Origin: a bacterium
GTDB taxonomy: Bacteria > JAJVIF01
Direction of reading: 5' to 3'
Assembly: GCA_022072165.1 (NCBI GenBank)
Contig: JAJVIF010000001.1
Span: 1,302,001 to 1,366,000 of the forward strand
DNA length: 64,000 nucleotides
The notes under the pieces were generated by a model that saw nothing but the letters and a program-made list of their open reading frames with translations, searched no databases and was not told where the DNA came from. Positions within the stretch are counted from its first letter, which is position 1. Every line of letters begins with the position of its first letter. Shown here piece by piece: positions 24,935 to 33,991 of this stretch. Made by a program: the position numbers and the translations under genes.

Positions 24935-26203
24935 ATGTCCACCGCCAACGACACCACTGCTGCTCCTGCTTCGACTCCTCAATTCGCCTCATTGGACGAA
25001 GTCCTGCAGGATTTACGGGCGGGCAAATTCATTGTTTTGACTGATGACGAGCACCGGGAAAATGAAGGCGATCTGGTGATGGCAGCCGAGCTCATCACGC
25101 CGGAAGCCGTGAACTTCATGGAAACCCACGCCCGGGGCTGGATTGTCGTGCCACTGGAGCCCGCCCGCTGCCAGACGCTTCGCCTGTCGCTGATGGTGGA
25201 AAACTCCACGGAACGTCATGGGACCGCATTTACGCAAACGGTGGACTTTGCCCAGGGCACGACCACCGGCATCTCAGCGGCGGATCAGGCGCTGACCATC
25301 CGTCAGCTGGTCCATCCGGATGCGCGTCCGGAGGACTTTCTGCGTCCCGGACATGTGCATCCGCTGATTTACCGGGAGGGTGGGGTCCTGGTACGGGCGG
25401 GACATACCGAGGCGGGGATCGATCTGATGCGACTCGCGGGATTGCAGCCGGGGGCGGTCCTGTGTGAAATCAAGCGGGCCGATGGCAGCATGGCTCGATT
25501 GCCCGATCTGGAAGAGTTTTCACAGCGGCATCAGCTGCGTCTCTTCTCCATTCAGCAGCTGATCCGGGCGCGGATGGAGCAGGAATCCCTGGTGGAACGC
25601 ATCGCCGGTCCCCTGCTACCCACGGAATTCGGCGAGTTCCGGATCGTGGCGTATCGAAACCGGCTTCAGCCCTCGGAAGAGCATGTCGCGCTGGTGATGG
25701 GCGATCCGTTTGATCCCGAAGAGCCGGTACTGGTGCGGGTCCACTCCGAGTGTCTGACTGGCGAGGTCTTTCACAGCCTCCGCTGCGACTGCCGGGAGCA
25801 ACTCGAACGGGCGATGCGACAGGTGGCAGCGGAGGGGCGCGGTGTCATCCTGTATTTGCGGCAGGAGGGTCGTGGCATCGGGCTGGGGAACAAGCTCCGG
25901 GCGTATGAGCTCCAGGATGCCGGCCTCGACACCGTAGAGGCCAATGTGCATCTTGGCTTTTCAGCAGACAAGCGGGATTACGGCATCGGTGCTCAGATTC
26001 TGAAGGATCTGGGACTGCGCAAGATTCGGATTCTCACGAACAACCCGCACAAACTGAGTCGGCTGAAAGGCTACGGGCTGGAGGCGGTCGAACGGGTGCC
26101 CCTCATCATCGAGTCGAATCCGAGCAATGCGCGGTATCTCTCGACCAAGCAGTCGAAGATGGGGCATCTGATGACCACTGAGAGCGAAATGCAGGCCGGC
26201 TAG
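24935..26203 (+). CDS. ribBA: bifunctional RibBA (dihydroxybutanone-phosphate synthase / GTP cyclohydrolase II)
   Basis: This enzyme supplies both precursors of riboflavin: dihydroxybutanone 4-phosphate from ribulose 5-phosphate, and the pyrimidine from GTP. The N-terminal synthase domain (about residues 20-215) has the acidic DDEHRENEGD motif and RAGHTEAG. The C-terminal cyclohydrolase (about 220-410) has the zinc cysteines in CLTGEVFHSLRCDC and the LRQEGRGIGL motif. At 422 residues it is full length. The TATACT -10 box is ten bases from the ATG. ribH is 660 bases downstream on the same strand, with its own promoter and an antisense lipoprotein gene between them. ribD and ribE are not in the window. 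Confidence 0.96.
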   Translation: MSTANDTTAAPASTPQFASLDEVLQDLRAGKFIVLTDDEHRENEGDLVMAAELITPEAVNFMETHARGWIVVPLEPARCQTLRLSLMVENSTERHGTAFTQTVDFAQGTTTGISAADQALTIRQLVHPDARPEDFLRPGHVHPLIYREGGVLVRAGHTEAGIDLMRLAGLQPGAVLCEIKRADGSMARLPDLEEFSQRHQLRLFSIQQLIRARMEQESLVERIAGPLLPTEFGEFRIVAYRNRLQPSEEHVALVMGDPFDPEEPVLVRVHSECLTGEVFHSLRCDCREQLERAMRQVAAEGRGVILYLRQEGRGIGLGNKLRAYELQDAGLDTVEANVHLGFSADKRDYGIGAQILKDLGLRKIRILTNNPHKLSRLKGYGLEAVERVPLIIESNPSNARYLSTKQSKMGHLMTTESEMQAG

Positions 26204-26745
26204 TCGGGGCAATCGGCAGCGGTCAGATTCACGGCCGTACGGCCCCCTGTCAGAAACACCCGCGACTCGTTGCGTCGGAGCACTCCGGCGCAGGAGAGCA
26301 CATCCACGCTCCGGGTGCCGGCGGGAACCAGCACTTCCCTGGTAGAGACGCCGCCGACTTCCGCGACCTGACGCCCATCCACCCGAATGCGGAGACAGCA
26401 GTCGGCGGTCTGGGTCAGTTCCAGGACCGCCCGGGCATCGGACAGATCAATGCGGTTAGTGACGTCATCACGGAAGCGGTACTGCTCTTCGATGATGGTG
26501 AGACCCGATCCCAGATCCCGGACCAGGAGCGGACGATGTCCGCTGGTCGTCTCGAACTCCGCCGTTCCCCCATTGGGAAGTCGGGAGACCTTGAGCGTAT
26601 CGTTAATGAGCACCTCGACGGTGAAACCGGTTCGGTTGACCAGTTGGACTGTAGCCAGCAAGCGGAAGGTGTCGCCATCACAACCGGTCAGGAGCAACAG
26701 GAGGGCAAGGGGAAGCCCGCCCAGGAGTCGGAGCATCTGGTTCAT
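26200..26745 (-). CDS. lipoprotein of unknown function
   Basis: A 181-residue lipoprotein with a signal peptide ending LLLLTGC (Cys at about 22). The mature part looks like a single beta-rich domain and has a Cys-Cys pair in TADCCLRIRV, two further cysteines near the C-terminus, and an AVLELTQ segment. No family is recognised. The gene is convergent with ribBA with a four-base overlap of the stop codons. The start near 26745 is the only ATG giving the signal peptide. It is transcribed away from ribH, so it is probably unrelated to riboflavin synthesis. Confidence 0.72.
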   Translation of the reverse strand: MNQMLRLLGGLPLALLLLLTGCDGDTFRLLATVQLVNRTGFTVEVLINDTLKVSRLPNGGTAEFETTSGHRPLLVRDLGSGLTIIEEQYRFRDDVTNRIDLSDARAVLELTQTADCCLRIRVDGRQVAEVGGVSTREVLVPAGTRSVDVLSCAGVLRRNESRVFLTGGRTAVNLTAADCPD

Positions 26746-26797
26746 GGCGCATAGTCTACCCCGTGCAACATAGCCCTGAACCGAACCGGGGCGTTGC

Positions 26798-26803
26798 TAT
26801 ACT
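26798..26803 (+). promoter_or_regulatory. -10 box (TATACT) of ribH
   Basis: TATACTCGCTT here repeats the ribBA promoter string, and the sequence after it gives a leader of about 50 bases before the ribH ATG. No good -35 element is visible. Confidence 0.45.
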
Positions 26804-26861
26804 CGCTTAACGGCTTCACTACAGCCGCTGTTGCACTCTCCCCGCGAAGGGTACACATGCC

Positions 26862-27326
26862 ATGACAAGCACCATTTCCGGGATGCTGGACGGGACCGGG
26901 AAGTCCATCGCCATCGTGGCGAGCCGGTTCAACAGCATCATCGTCGACCGCCTGATCTCCGGCGCACAGGACACGCTGGTGCGTCATGGGGTCGATGCCG
27001 ATGCCATCTCTCTCTTCCGGGTGCCGGGAGCCTGGGAATTGCCGATGGTCTGCCGCCGGGTAGTGAACAAAGGGAGCTTCGATGCCGTTCTCGCCCTGGG
27101 ATGTGTCATTCGCGGAGGGACCGACCATTACGACCATGTCGCCCGGGAAGCGGCTACCGGTCTGGCGCAGGTCGCGCTCGAATCGGAGATTCCGGTGGTG
27201 TTTGGAGTCCTGACCTGTCACACGCTGGAGCAGGCCATCGAGCGGGCCGGGGGCAAGGCGGGGAATCAGGGAAGCAGTGCGGCACTCACCGCCCTGGAGC
27301 TGATCTCGTTGCTGGAGCAAATCTAG
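26862..27326 (+). CDS. ribH: 6,7-dimethyl-8-ribityllumazine synthase
   Basis: Lumazine synthase condenses dihydroxybutanone phosphate with the ribityl pyrimidine in the penultimate step of riboflavin synthesis. The 154-residue protein carries the family elements ASRFNSIIVDRLISGA, FRVPGAWELP, the GCVIRGGTDHYDHV active-site segment with its catalytic His, and PVVFGVLTC followed by the RAGGKAGNQG phosphate-binding loop. Its length and motifs are standard for an icosahedral lumazine synthase. It follows ribBA, which supplies both substrates, but with its own TATACT promoter. Confidence 0.95.
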   Translation: MTSTISGMLDGTGKSIAIVASRFNSIIVDRLISGAQDTLVRHGVDADAISLFRVPGAWELPMVCRRVVNKGSFDAVLALGCVIRGGTDHYDHVAREAATGLAQVALESEIPVVFGVLTCHTLEQAIERAGGKAGNQGSSAALTALELISLLEQI

Positions 27327-27416
27327 GCTCCTTCAGTTACAGACCTACACCCAATCCTGACTCGTGATGCAGACTAAACAGCACGGGCACCGGACAATCA
27401 ACAGGGAGGCAGACGC

Positions 27417-27857
27417 ATGGCGGTGATGGAGCTGGTGCTGGTCCGGGGAGATCGGGTGGATACCCCGGACCCCTATCCCATGCAGGGGATCGAACTGGAA
27501 GCCAGCGCGGGCTCAGTGGGGCTGGTCCGTTCTCCCAGACTCGAAATGCATCCTGAGGACTATGCCTGGGAAATCATGGGGGGGGAAGGCATCATCTTTA
27601 CTGAAGTGGTCTATCACCCCCGGCTGCTGCCAGAGCGACTGGTGGTCCGCGCACCTGAGGGGGGCGAACTGAAAACGACCTTCGAACTCGCCCGGGAACT
27701 GGGTGCCCTCCTCGGCGCGAATGTGTTCAATCTGACGACCGGTGAAGAAATCGCGCATCATTTTCCGGGCGAGACAGCTGCTGAGAAGCAGAAAGCGAAG
27801 GAACAGGAAGCCCTGGAGGCCCGTAAAGGCTGCCTCGGAGGACTCTTCTCCCGATAG
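27417..27857 (+). CDS. unknown soluble protein
   Basis: A 146-residue protein with no signal peptide or membrane helix. The N-terminus has alternating beta-type residues, and a segment with EIMGGEGIIFTEVVYHP is well structured. The last 30 residues are a charged AEKQKAKEQEALEARKG helix followed by a short GCLGGLFSR tail. I recognise no family. The ATG has AGGGAGG nine bases upstream. It sits between ribH (about 90 bases upstream) and the hybrid kinase (about 65 bases downstream) on the same strand, which is compatible with a shared transcript but gives no functional hint. Confidence 0.65.
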   Translation: MAVMELVLVRGDRVDTPDPYPMQGIELEASAGSVGLVRSPRLEMHPEDYAWEIMGGEGIIFTEVVYHPRLLPERLVVRAPEGGELKTTFELARELGALLGANVFNLTTGEEIAHHFPGETAAEKQKAKEQEALEARKGCLGGLFSR

Positions 27858-27923
27858 CTGACTTATGCCAGGGCCGCCAAAGGCCGGGGTGCTGAACGCT
27901 CGTCGGATTGGAGGGGCAACGTG

Positions 27924-30900
27924 ATGGACCGGACAGCACCGGAGGATGCCGGACAAAGCGGTTGGGTGGCCGTGTCACGACTGGACACGTCGGTGCAGCA
28001 TCAGTTGTTACTCGCCCTGGTGGAGCAATCTTTCGACGCCTGCTTTGTCCTCGATGGCGCCGGAGAGATTTTGGCGGTGAATCAGGCGGGTGGGTTGCTT
28101 TGCGGAATTGAACCTGCATCGATGCTGGGAAAGCCCCTCACTCAATTCCTGAGTCTGGCTGATGCTGTAGCCGCCCGGACACTGAATGACCTGTTGCAGG
28201 GAACTGGCGTCCTCACACTCTCCCGACGAGTCACACTCCGTTCAGGCCTGGATCGCGCCCTGGATCTCCAGGTGCAGCGAGTCCTCCCCGACTTCACGCT
28301 CCTGACCGTGCGTGACAAGTCCATGATCCGGGCGCTGACCGCGACGCAACTTGCCGAGGAGACGAGATTCCGGCTCCTGATCGATGGACTCCCGGAGATG
28401 GTCTGTCGCTTTTTGCCGGACCACACAGTGGTGTATGTCAATCCGGCGTTCTGCAGCTTCTTCAATAAGTCTGCCGCCGAGCTGGAAGGCCAGATCTATA
28501 ACCCCCTGGTAATGCCTGAAGACCTGCCGGAAGTCGAGGCACGATTGAGCCGGATCTCTGCCGAGCATCCGCAGGCGACTACGGTCAGCCGTGTGGTGCG
28601 CCGGGATGGGAGCTGGCGCTGGACCGAGTGGACTACCCATGGACTGTTTAATGCCCAGGGCGAACTGACAGAACTGATCTCGCTGGGACGGGACATCCAT
28701 GAACGTCGGCTGCAGGAAGAGTCCCTTCGCGAGAACGAAGAGCGGCTGCGACTGGCCGCACAGGCGACCCGGGACTACATCTGGGACTGGAATCTGCTGA
28801 CCAATGAGCTCACCTTTGGCGAATCCATGCGGCTCGTGGCACCCGGCGGCTGGCCTCCTCCGGCGGAAGCGTTCGCCTGGTGGAGTGAACGGATCCACCC
28901 TGAGGATCGGGACCGGGTCACCCACAGCCTGGAAGCTGCCATCCGGGCAGACGAGAACTGGACGGATTCTTATCGCTTCATGCGTGATGACGGCTCCTGG
29001 GTGGAAGTGGTGGATCGCGGGCATCTGGTGCGGAATGAGCGGGGCGAAGTGATCCGGATGGTGGGATCCATGCTCGACCTCTCCGAGCATCGGAAGATCG
29101 AAGAACAACTCGAACGGACCACGGAAAAGCTGCAATTCATGCTGAAGAGTTCCCAGGAAGGACTCTGGGAATACGACTTTCGAACGGGCGAAGTCTTCCG
29201 CAATCGCGCGGTCTGGGAAATGTTGGGGATGTCCCCCCAGGAAGAATCGACCTCCGGCGACTACTGGATTGAACGGACCCATCCGCAGGATGTCGCGCTC
29301 CTCTATGAGTCCTGGGAAACAACCCTCAAAGCGGGACGTCCTACCTGGTCCTGCAACTACCGCCTGCGCCACAGCGATGGACACTATCTGCACATCGCTG
29401 ACCAGGGTTTCTTCATCTATGGCGCTGATGGATCTCCCCTGCGTGCCTTCGGCTCCATGACCGACCGGACCGAGCAGCATCGGGCCGAAGAGGAGCTCCG
29501 TAAACGCGAAGCGACCCTGGCGCTGGCTCAGACCATCGCACACCTGGGGAGCTGGGAGTGGGACCTGATCACCGGGACGCAGGTCTGGTCGGAGGAGACC
29601 TTTCACATCTTTGGTTACGATCCCGAAACCACCACTCCTTCCCGGGCAACCTTCTTTGCTGCAGTTCATCCTGAAGATGCCGAGATGGTCCGCGTTGCGT
29701 TTGCCCAGGCCCTGGAGGGCGGCAAGCCATTCGATGTCGTGCATCGTGTGGTCCACTCCAACGGAGCCATTCGCTGGGCCAACGAGCAGTGCGAGATCAT
29801 TCGTGACCCCGGAGGCGCGCCGATCATGATTCAGGGCACGACTCTGGATGTCACAGAACGGGTCCGGGCCAGCGAAGAAATCCGGGAGCGGGAAGAACGC
29901 TTCCGGCTCCTGGCGGACAGTTCCCCGGCACTGATTTATCTCGATGATGCCGAGGGAAAGCGGGAGTATGTGAATGTCCGCTGGCTGGAAGCCACCGGCA
30001 GCAGCCAGACTGCATTACTGGGGCTTGGCTGGCTCGACCGGGTCCACCAGGATGACATCGGCAACGTCATGGAGCGCTACCAGCAGTCGTTGCGGCAGCC
30101 TGAGCAGTACCAGATGGACTATCGACTGCGGTTTGCGGATGGGTCATGGCACTGGCTGCTGGACAGCGGCGCTCCCCGGTACGGCGGTGATGGCCGCTTC
30201 CTTGGGTTCATCGGCTCCTGCCTGGACATCACCGGCCGCAAAGTGACCGAGGACATGCAGCGACTTCTCTCACGACTGGGGGGTGTACTCACCGGGAGTC
30301 CGGATGTCGAGTCATCGCTGATACGCCTGGTTCAGCAGTGTGTCCCGGAATTGTGCGATCTCTGTCTGCTCGATTACCAGACCGATGACCCCGCTGTTGA
30401 AGCGAAGGAACTGCGACGTCTCGCGCTGGCACATCAGGACTTTAGTCTGCGTCAGCAGCTCATGGATCTGCTCCCAGCGACTGCGGCTGACTATCTGGTG
30501 TCCGGAGGCCTGGCGTGGGTATCTGCAACAAAGCAGACCCTGATGATTGAAAACAGTCTGACACCGGACAGTGCACTGAACCTCGCGCCCCTGGAACCAC
30601 GACTACAGGAACTTACGGATGGTCACTCCGGGCTCCTGGTCCCCCTGATCCTGCGGGGGGAGGTCCGTGGCGTGCTGACACTCATTAACACGTCGGAGCG
30701 GGGTACGTTGCATCCCACGATTCGCGACACCGCAGAAGAGATTGCACGTCGGACCGCGTTGGCGGTGGACAATGCGCGGCTGTATCACGCCCTGCAGCTG
30801 GCAGATCAGCGCAAGGAGGCGTTCCTCGCGACCCTGGCGCATGAGCTAAGGAATCCGTCAGCAGCGATCCTGAGTGCCGCACAGTTGCTGAGGATTCCCG

Positions 30901-31928
30901 AATCCGACGACGCAATGCGGGAGTATGCGGTTGAGCTGATAGAGCGTCAGGGCGAGCATATCGGGCGACTACTGGAAGACCTGATGGATGTTTCGCGTAT
31001 CAATGAGGGAAAGGTGAAGCTTCGACTGGAGGTGCTCGATCTGCGGACCGTGGTAACCCATGCCGAAAAAGCGCACCGACTGGCGATCGAAGATCGTGGT
31101 CACGAGTTGCAGGTGTTGCTGCCTGCAGATCCTGTCTGGATTCAGGGGGATGCGACACGCCTGGAGCAGATCGTCAGTAACCTGCTCAACAATGCCGCCA
31201 AATACACACCGGGACATGGGCACATCACGCTCGAACTGACCATCGAGTTGCAATCTGCCGAAGCGCTTTTCAGCGTGACCGATGACGGCATGGGCCTGGA
31301 ACCGCATCTGGTGCCGCATCTGTTTGAAATGTTCTTTCAGGCTGAACGCGGGCTGGCCCGCAGCAAGGGTGGCTTGGGCATTGGTCTGACACTGGTGCGG
31401 ATGCTGGTCGAGCTACACGGCGGAGCGGTGACTGCCGCGAGCCCTGGGCCGGGACTGGGCAGCACTTTTACGATTCGTCTTCCCCTCTCCGGAGCTCCCA
31501 CGGAGACTGCGACACCACCTGATTCCGACAGAGTCACAGACCTGCCGATGGAGGTGGTGGTCGTTGATGACAACGTGGATGTCGGCCAGACCATGTCACG
31601 GCTGATCGCGTTCCAGGGACACCGCGTCACGACACTGAGCGACAGCACCCTGGCCGAAGCCGCCATTGCTGAAGTCTCGCCGGACCTGGTGCTGCTGGAC
31701 ATCGGGATGCCGGGGCTCGATGGCTACACGCTGGCTCGTCGGTTGCAATCACTTTCCTGCCGTCGGGGAATGCTGCTGGTGGCACTGACTGGTTATGGTC
31801 AGGAAGAAGATGAGCGACTGGCCCAGGAAGCAGGCTTTGACCTGCACCGGACCAAGCCCCTGGATCGCCGGGAGCTCGGGCTCCTGCTGGCGACGGCACA
31901 GGCGCGTCGCGCACAACGGGAAGCCTGA
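27924..31928 (+). CDS. six-PAS hybrid sensor histidine kinase with receiver domain
   Basis: A large soluble-looking kinase of 1334 residues. Six PAS domains in series (about residues 30-130, 150-270, 280-400, 400-525, 530-650, 655-775) precede a GAF-like domain (about 780-945). Then come HisKA with LAHELRNPSAAIL, an ATPase with NLLNNAAKYT, DDGMGLE and GLGIGLT, and a C-terminal receiver with the VVVVDDNVD opening and phospho-acceptor Asp in LVLLDIGMPG. Neither signal peptide nor membrane helix is seen, so it should read cytoplasmic signals. The ATG at 27924 is seven bases from GGAGGGG; a GTG three bases upstream is the alternative. No output regulator is next to it. Domain limits were read by eye from PAC-like repeats. 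Confidence 0.92.
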   Translation: MDRTAPEDAGQSGWVAVSRLDTSVQHQLLLALVEQSFDACFVLDGAGEILAVNQAGGLLCGIEPASMLGKPLTQFLSLADAVAARTLNDLLQGTGVLTLSRRVTLRSGLDRALDLQVQRVLPDFTLLTVRDKSMIRALTATQLAEETRFRLLIDGLPEMVCRFLPDHTVVYVNPAFCSFFNKSAAELEGQIYNPLVMPEDLPEVEARLSRISAEHPQATTVSRVVRRDGSWRWTEWTTHGLFNAQGELTELISLGRDIHERRLQEESLRENEERLRLAAQATRDYIWDWNLLTNELTFGESMRLVAPGGWPPPAEAFAWWSERIHPEDRDRVTHSLEAAIRADENWTDSYRFMRDDGSWVEVVDRGHLVRNERGEVIRMVGSMLDLSEHRKIEEQLERTTEKLQFMLKSSQEGLWEYDFRTGEVFRNRAVWEMLGMSPQEESTSGDYWIERTHPQDVALLYESWETTLKAGRPTWSCNYRLRHSDGHYLHIADQGFFIYGADGSPLRAFGSMTDRTEQHRAEEELRKREATLALAQTIAHLGSWEWDLITGTQVWSEETFHIFGYDPETTTPSRATFFAAVHPEDAEMVRVAFAQALEGGKPFDVVHRVVHSNGAIRWANEQCEIIRDPGGAPIMIQGTTLDVTERVRASEEIREREERFRLLADSSPALIYLDDAEGKREYVNVRWLEATGSSQTALLGLGWLDRVHQDDIGNVMERYQQSLRQPEQYQMDYRLRFADGSWHWLLDSGAPRYGGDGRFLGFIGSCLDITGRKVTEDMQRLLSRLGGVLTGSPDVESSLIRLVQQCVPELCDLCLLDYQTDDPAVEAKELRRLALAHQDFSLRQQLMDLLPATAADYLVSGGLAWVSATKQTLMIENSLTPDSALNLAPLEPRLQELTDGHSGLLVPLILRGEVRGVLTLINTSERGTLHPTIRDTAEEIARRTALAVDNARLYHALQLADQRKEAFLATLAHELRNPSAAILSAAQLLRIPESDDAMREYAVELIERQGEHIGRLLEDLMDVSRINEGKVKLRLEVLDLRTVVTHAEKAHRLAIEDRGHELQVLLPADPVWIQGDATRLEQIVSNLLNNAAKYTPGHGHITLELTIELQSAEALFSVTDDGMGLEPHLVPHLFEMFFQAERGLARSKGGLGIGLTLVRMLVELHGGAVTAASPGPGLGSTFTIRLPLSGAPTETATPPDSDRVTDLPMEVVVVDDNVDVGQTMSRLIAFQGHRVTTLSDSTLAEAAIAEVSPDLVLLDIGMPGLDGYTLARRLQSLSCRRGMLLVALTGYGQEEDERLAQEAGFDLHRTKPLDRRELGLLLATAQARRAQREA

Positions 31929-31992
31929 CGCTTAAGTCCAGTAGCAGCAAAGTACAATCGCGACAGTTCAGCGCTCCGGAGGCCTGTCGGCT

Positions 31993-33090
31993 ATGCCCAA
32001 ACTCAGCCAGCTGCTCGTCATGCTCCTGATGGTCCTGCCAACAGGATGCGGCGGAGGCGGAGGCGGCACCACTCCTGATCCTAAGCCGGTTCCCAAAGAC
32101 GAACTCCCGGTGCTCTATGTGGCATCACTGAGCAGCAGCACGACCACCCTGCGGGATCGGGCAATTCTCCTGAACATCGAAGTCCGTCCGGAAGCTGTCG
32201 GGGCTGCACCCGGCCCGGCGGTCGATACGATTCTGACGGTGGAGTATTCGCTCAACGCGGGCGGAGTCTGGAACAACGTCACTGAGTTGCGCGCTACTGG
32301 CACAGGAAAGCAACGGGGGATTCCGCAGTCGACACCACTGGATCTCACGACCCGCCTGAGCTTCTTCTGGGATGCCGAGAGCGATTTGCGACTGGCGGGA
32401 GCCGAGTCCCGGGAAATCGATGTGGTGCTCCGGGTCCGGGCGGAACAGGCCCGGGGTCCCGGCCTCAATTTCTCGAATCAGATCACCTTCCAGGTAAATT
32501 GGTCTCCCACTGGCGGCTGCGTGGTCAACGCTCCCAGCTATCAGTCGGGGAAGGAACTGACACTGGAAGCCGGGAAGCCGGTCAACGCACAGATGCTGTC
32601 GGCTGGTGGCGACCTGCCGCTGGTCTGGAGTGTCAATGGCGCATTACCTGGGTCACTGACGCTTGATCCTTCTGGAGCGCTCACCGGGACCCCAACCGTG
32701 TTCGATGGAGTGCTGCTTTTCACAGTTCGCGATACCTGTTCAACCGGGCCGCGACGTGACTTCGCGCTGGTCCGGCTCCGCGTCATCCCGCCGGAGTGCG
32801 AGAGCCTTTCTTTTGGGACTGAGCTGACGATTCCTCCGGGGACAGTAGGACGGGAGTACAACCAGAATCTCCGTCCGTTGTTGCTGTCGGATGGCAAGGG
32901 GGTGCTGACCTGGACGCTGGAAAGCGGTTCCCGCCTCCCCACCGGCGTCAGCCTGACACCGACCGGGTTCCTGCAGGGAACGCCGGTGGATGGGTCCGCC
33001 GGGTTCTATCCGTTCAGGGTCAGGGTGGAAGATCAGTGCAGCACCAAACAGAAGGAAACGGAACAGTTGTTGCTGGTCGTGGGCAATTAG
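31993..33090 (+). CDS. lipoprotein with two putative Ig-like domains (tandem paralogue 1)
   Basis: A 365-residue lipoprotein with lipobox VLPTGC near residue 19 and a glycine-rich linker. The N-terminal half carries a beta-domain with VEYSLNAGG and a WDAESDL motif. The C-terminal half has two putative Ig-like repeats with the He_PIG signature: PLVWSVNGALPGSLTLDPSGALTGTP and TWTLESGSRLPTGVSL. The next gene encodes a shorter paralogue. A GGAGG lies ten bases before the ATG. It is probably a surface lipoprotein; no ligand is known. The internal cysteines are arranged as in the paralogue. Confidence 0.78.
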   Translation: MPKLSQLLVMLLMVLPTGCGGGGGGTTPDPKPVPKDELPVLYVASLSSSTTTLRDRAILLNIEVRPEAVGAAPGPAVDTILTVEYSLNAGGVWNNVTELRATGTGKQRGIPQSTPLDLTTRLSFFWDAESDLRLAGAESREIDVVLRVRAEQARGPGLNFSNQITFQVNWSPTGGCVVNAPSYQSGKELTLEAGKPVNAQMLSAGGDLPLVWSVNGALPGSLTLDPSGALTGTPTVFDGVLLFTVRDTCSTGPRRDFALVRLRVIPPECESLSFGTELTIPPGTVGREYNQNLRPLLLSDGKGVLTWTLESGSRLPTGVSLTPTGFLQGTPVDGSAGFYPFRVRVEDQCSTKQKETEQLLLVVGN

Positions 33091-33169
33091 TCTGGCGGTT
33101 CAACCAGACTGTGGCCTGAAGGGTCATCTATCAGGAAGAACTGTCCCCAACATCCGTCCCAGGGAGGGA

Positions 33170-33967
33170 ATGCCGGTGCCCCACTCGCACGCATTAGCCG
33201 GTCGCTACTTCACCGCACTCGCCAGCCTGCTGTTGCTGCTACTCAGCGGCTGCAGTTCGGTGGCTATCGACCCCTTCGGCAGCAGTTCCAACCGGAATCG
33301 CAATGCGGATGTCACGCTGGACCTCGGGACGGCGGCGAAGCTCCGCGACCGGGTTGTGGTGATGTCCGGCACGATTCGTCCGGATGTCTTTAACGGGGAT
33401 GCCATCGGGACAGTGGAGCGCTACCGGGTCTCGCTGGAGTACGCCGTGGGGACTGAAACGACGTTTAAGCCTGCGACCCTTCTACTGGCACCTGGCATTT
33501 CGCTCTCAGACCCCATTGCCTTCCCGGTGGGGGTCACGTCGCCGTTCACCATTAAGTGGGATCGCGACGCTGACCTGAAGCAGGATGTCGAAGCCCGGGT
33601 CTGGCTCCGGCTGACTCTGACCCAGGCAGAGAAGGGTCAGGGAGTCGGGTCGGTGACCCGTGGCCCGAAGGAAGTCGATGTTCGTCCGGGGGATGGCTGC
33701 GCTGACAAAACACCCCGCATCACGAACACCAGTGTGCTGATTCCCCGGAATGTCCCCTCGACCGCTGTGATTCAGACGGAATTCGGGACCCGTCCGCTGA
33801 CCTTCACGATCAATGAACCTCTGCCGTCGGGGCTGACCTTTGAATCAGACGGACGAATCACGGGCACTCCGAGTGGTCCGATTGGACCCATTCTCCGGCT
33901 GGTGACGGTCACCGACAATTGTCAGTCGCGATCGGACCAGGCCTGGATCACCCTCGCGGTGCCGTAG
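33170..33967 (+). CDS. lipoprotein with one putative Ig-like domain (tandem paralogue 2)
   Basis: A 265-residue lipoprotein (lipobox LLLSGC) that parallels the preceding gene: the same order of a beta-domain with a WDRDADL motif and an Ig-like repeat (PLTFTINEPLPSGLTF, then a GTPSG turn), but only one such repeat. It therefore looks like a tandem duplication that has since diverged. An AGGGAGG lies three bases before the ATG at 33170, and the in-frame GTG at 33176 has the better spacing. The frame is open further upstream inside the preceding gene, but no signal sequence would result. The function is unknown. Confidence 0.76.
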   Translation: MPVPHSHALAGRYFTALASLLLLLLSGCSSVAIDPFGSSSNRNRNADVTLDLGTAAKLRDRVVVMSGTIRPDVFNGDAIGTVERYRVSLEYAVGTETTFKPATLLLAPGISLSDPIAFPVGVTSPFTIKWDRDADLKQDVEARVWLRLTLTQAEKGQGVGSVTRGPKEVDVRPGDGCADKTPRITNTSVLIPRNVPSTAVIQTEFGTRPLTFTINEPLPSGLTFESDGRITGTPSGPIGPILRLVTVTDNCQSRSDQAWITLAVP

Positions 33968-33976
33968 GTCGCGACG

Positions 33977-33982
33977 TATAGT
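33977..33982 (+). promoter_or_regulatory. -10 box (TATAGT) of the NifU-domain gene
   Basis: TATAGT is nine bases before the ATG at 33992 and no Shine-Dalgarno sequence intervenes. The promoter lies ten bases past the stop of the preceding lipoprotein gene. Confidence 0.45.
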
Positions 33983-33991
33983 GGCAGGGCT

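Noticed and set aside
28242-29756. 504-residue minus-strand frame opposite the hybrid kinase
   Set aside because: It is antisense to PAS-domain codons and has no independent support.
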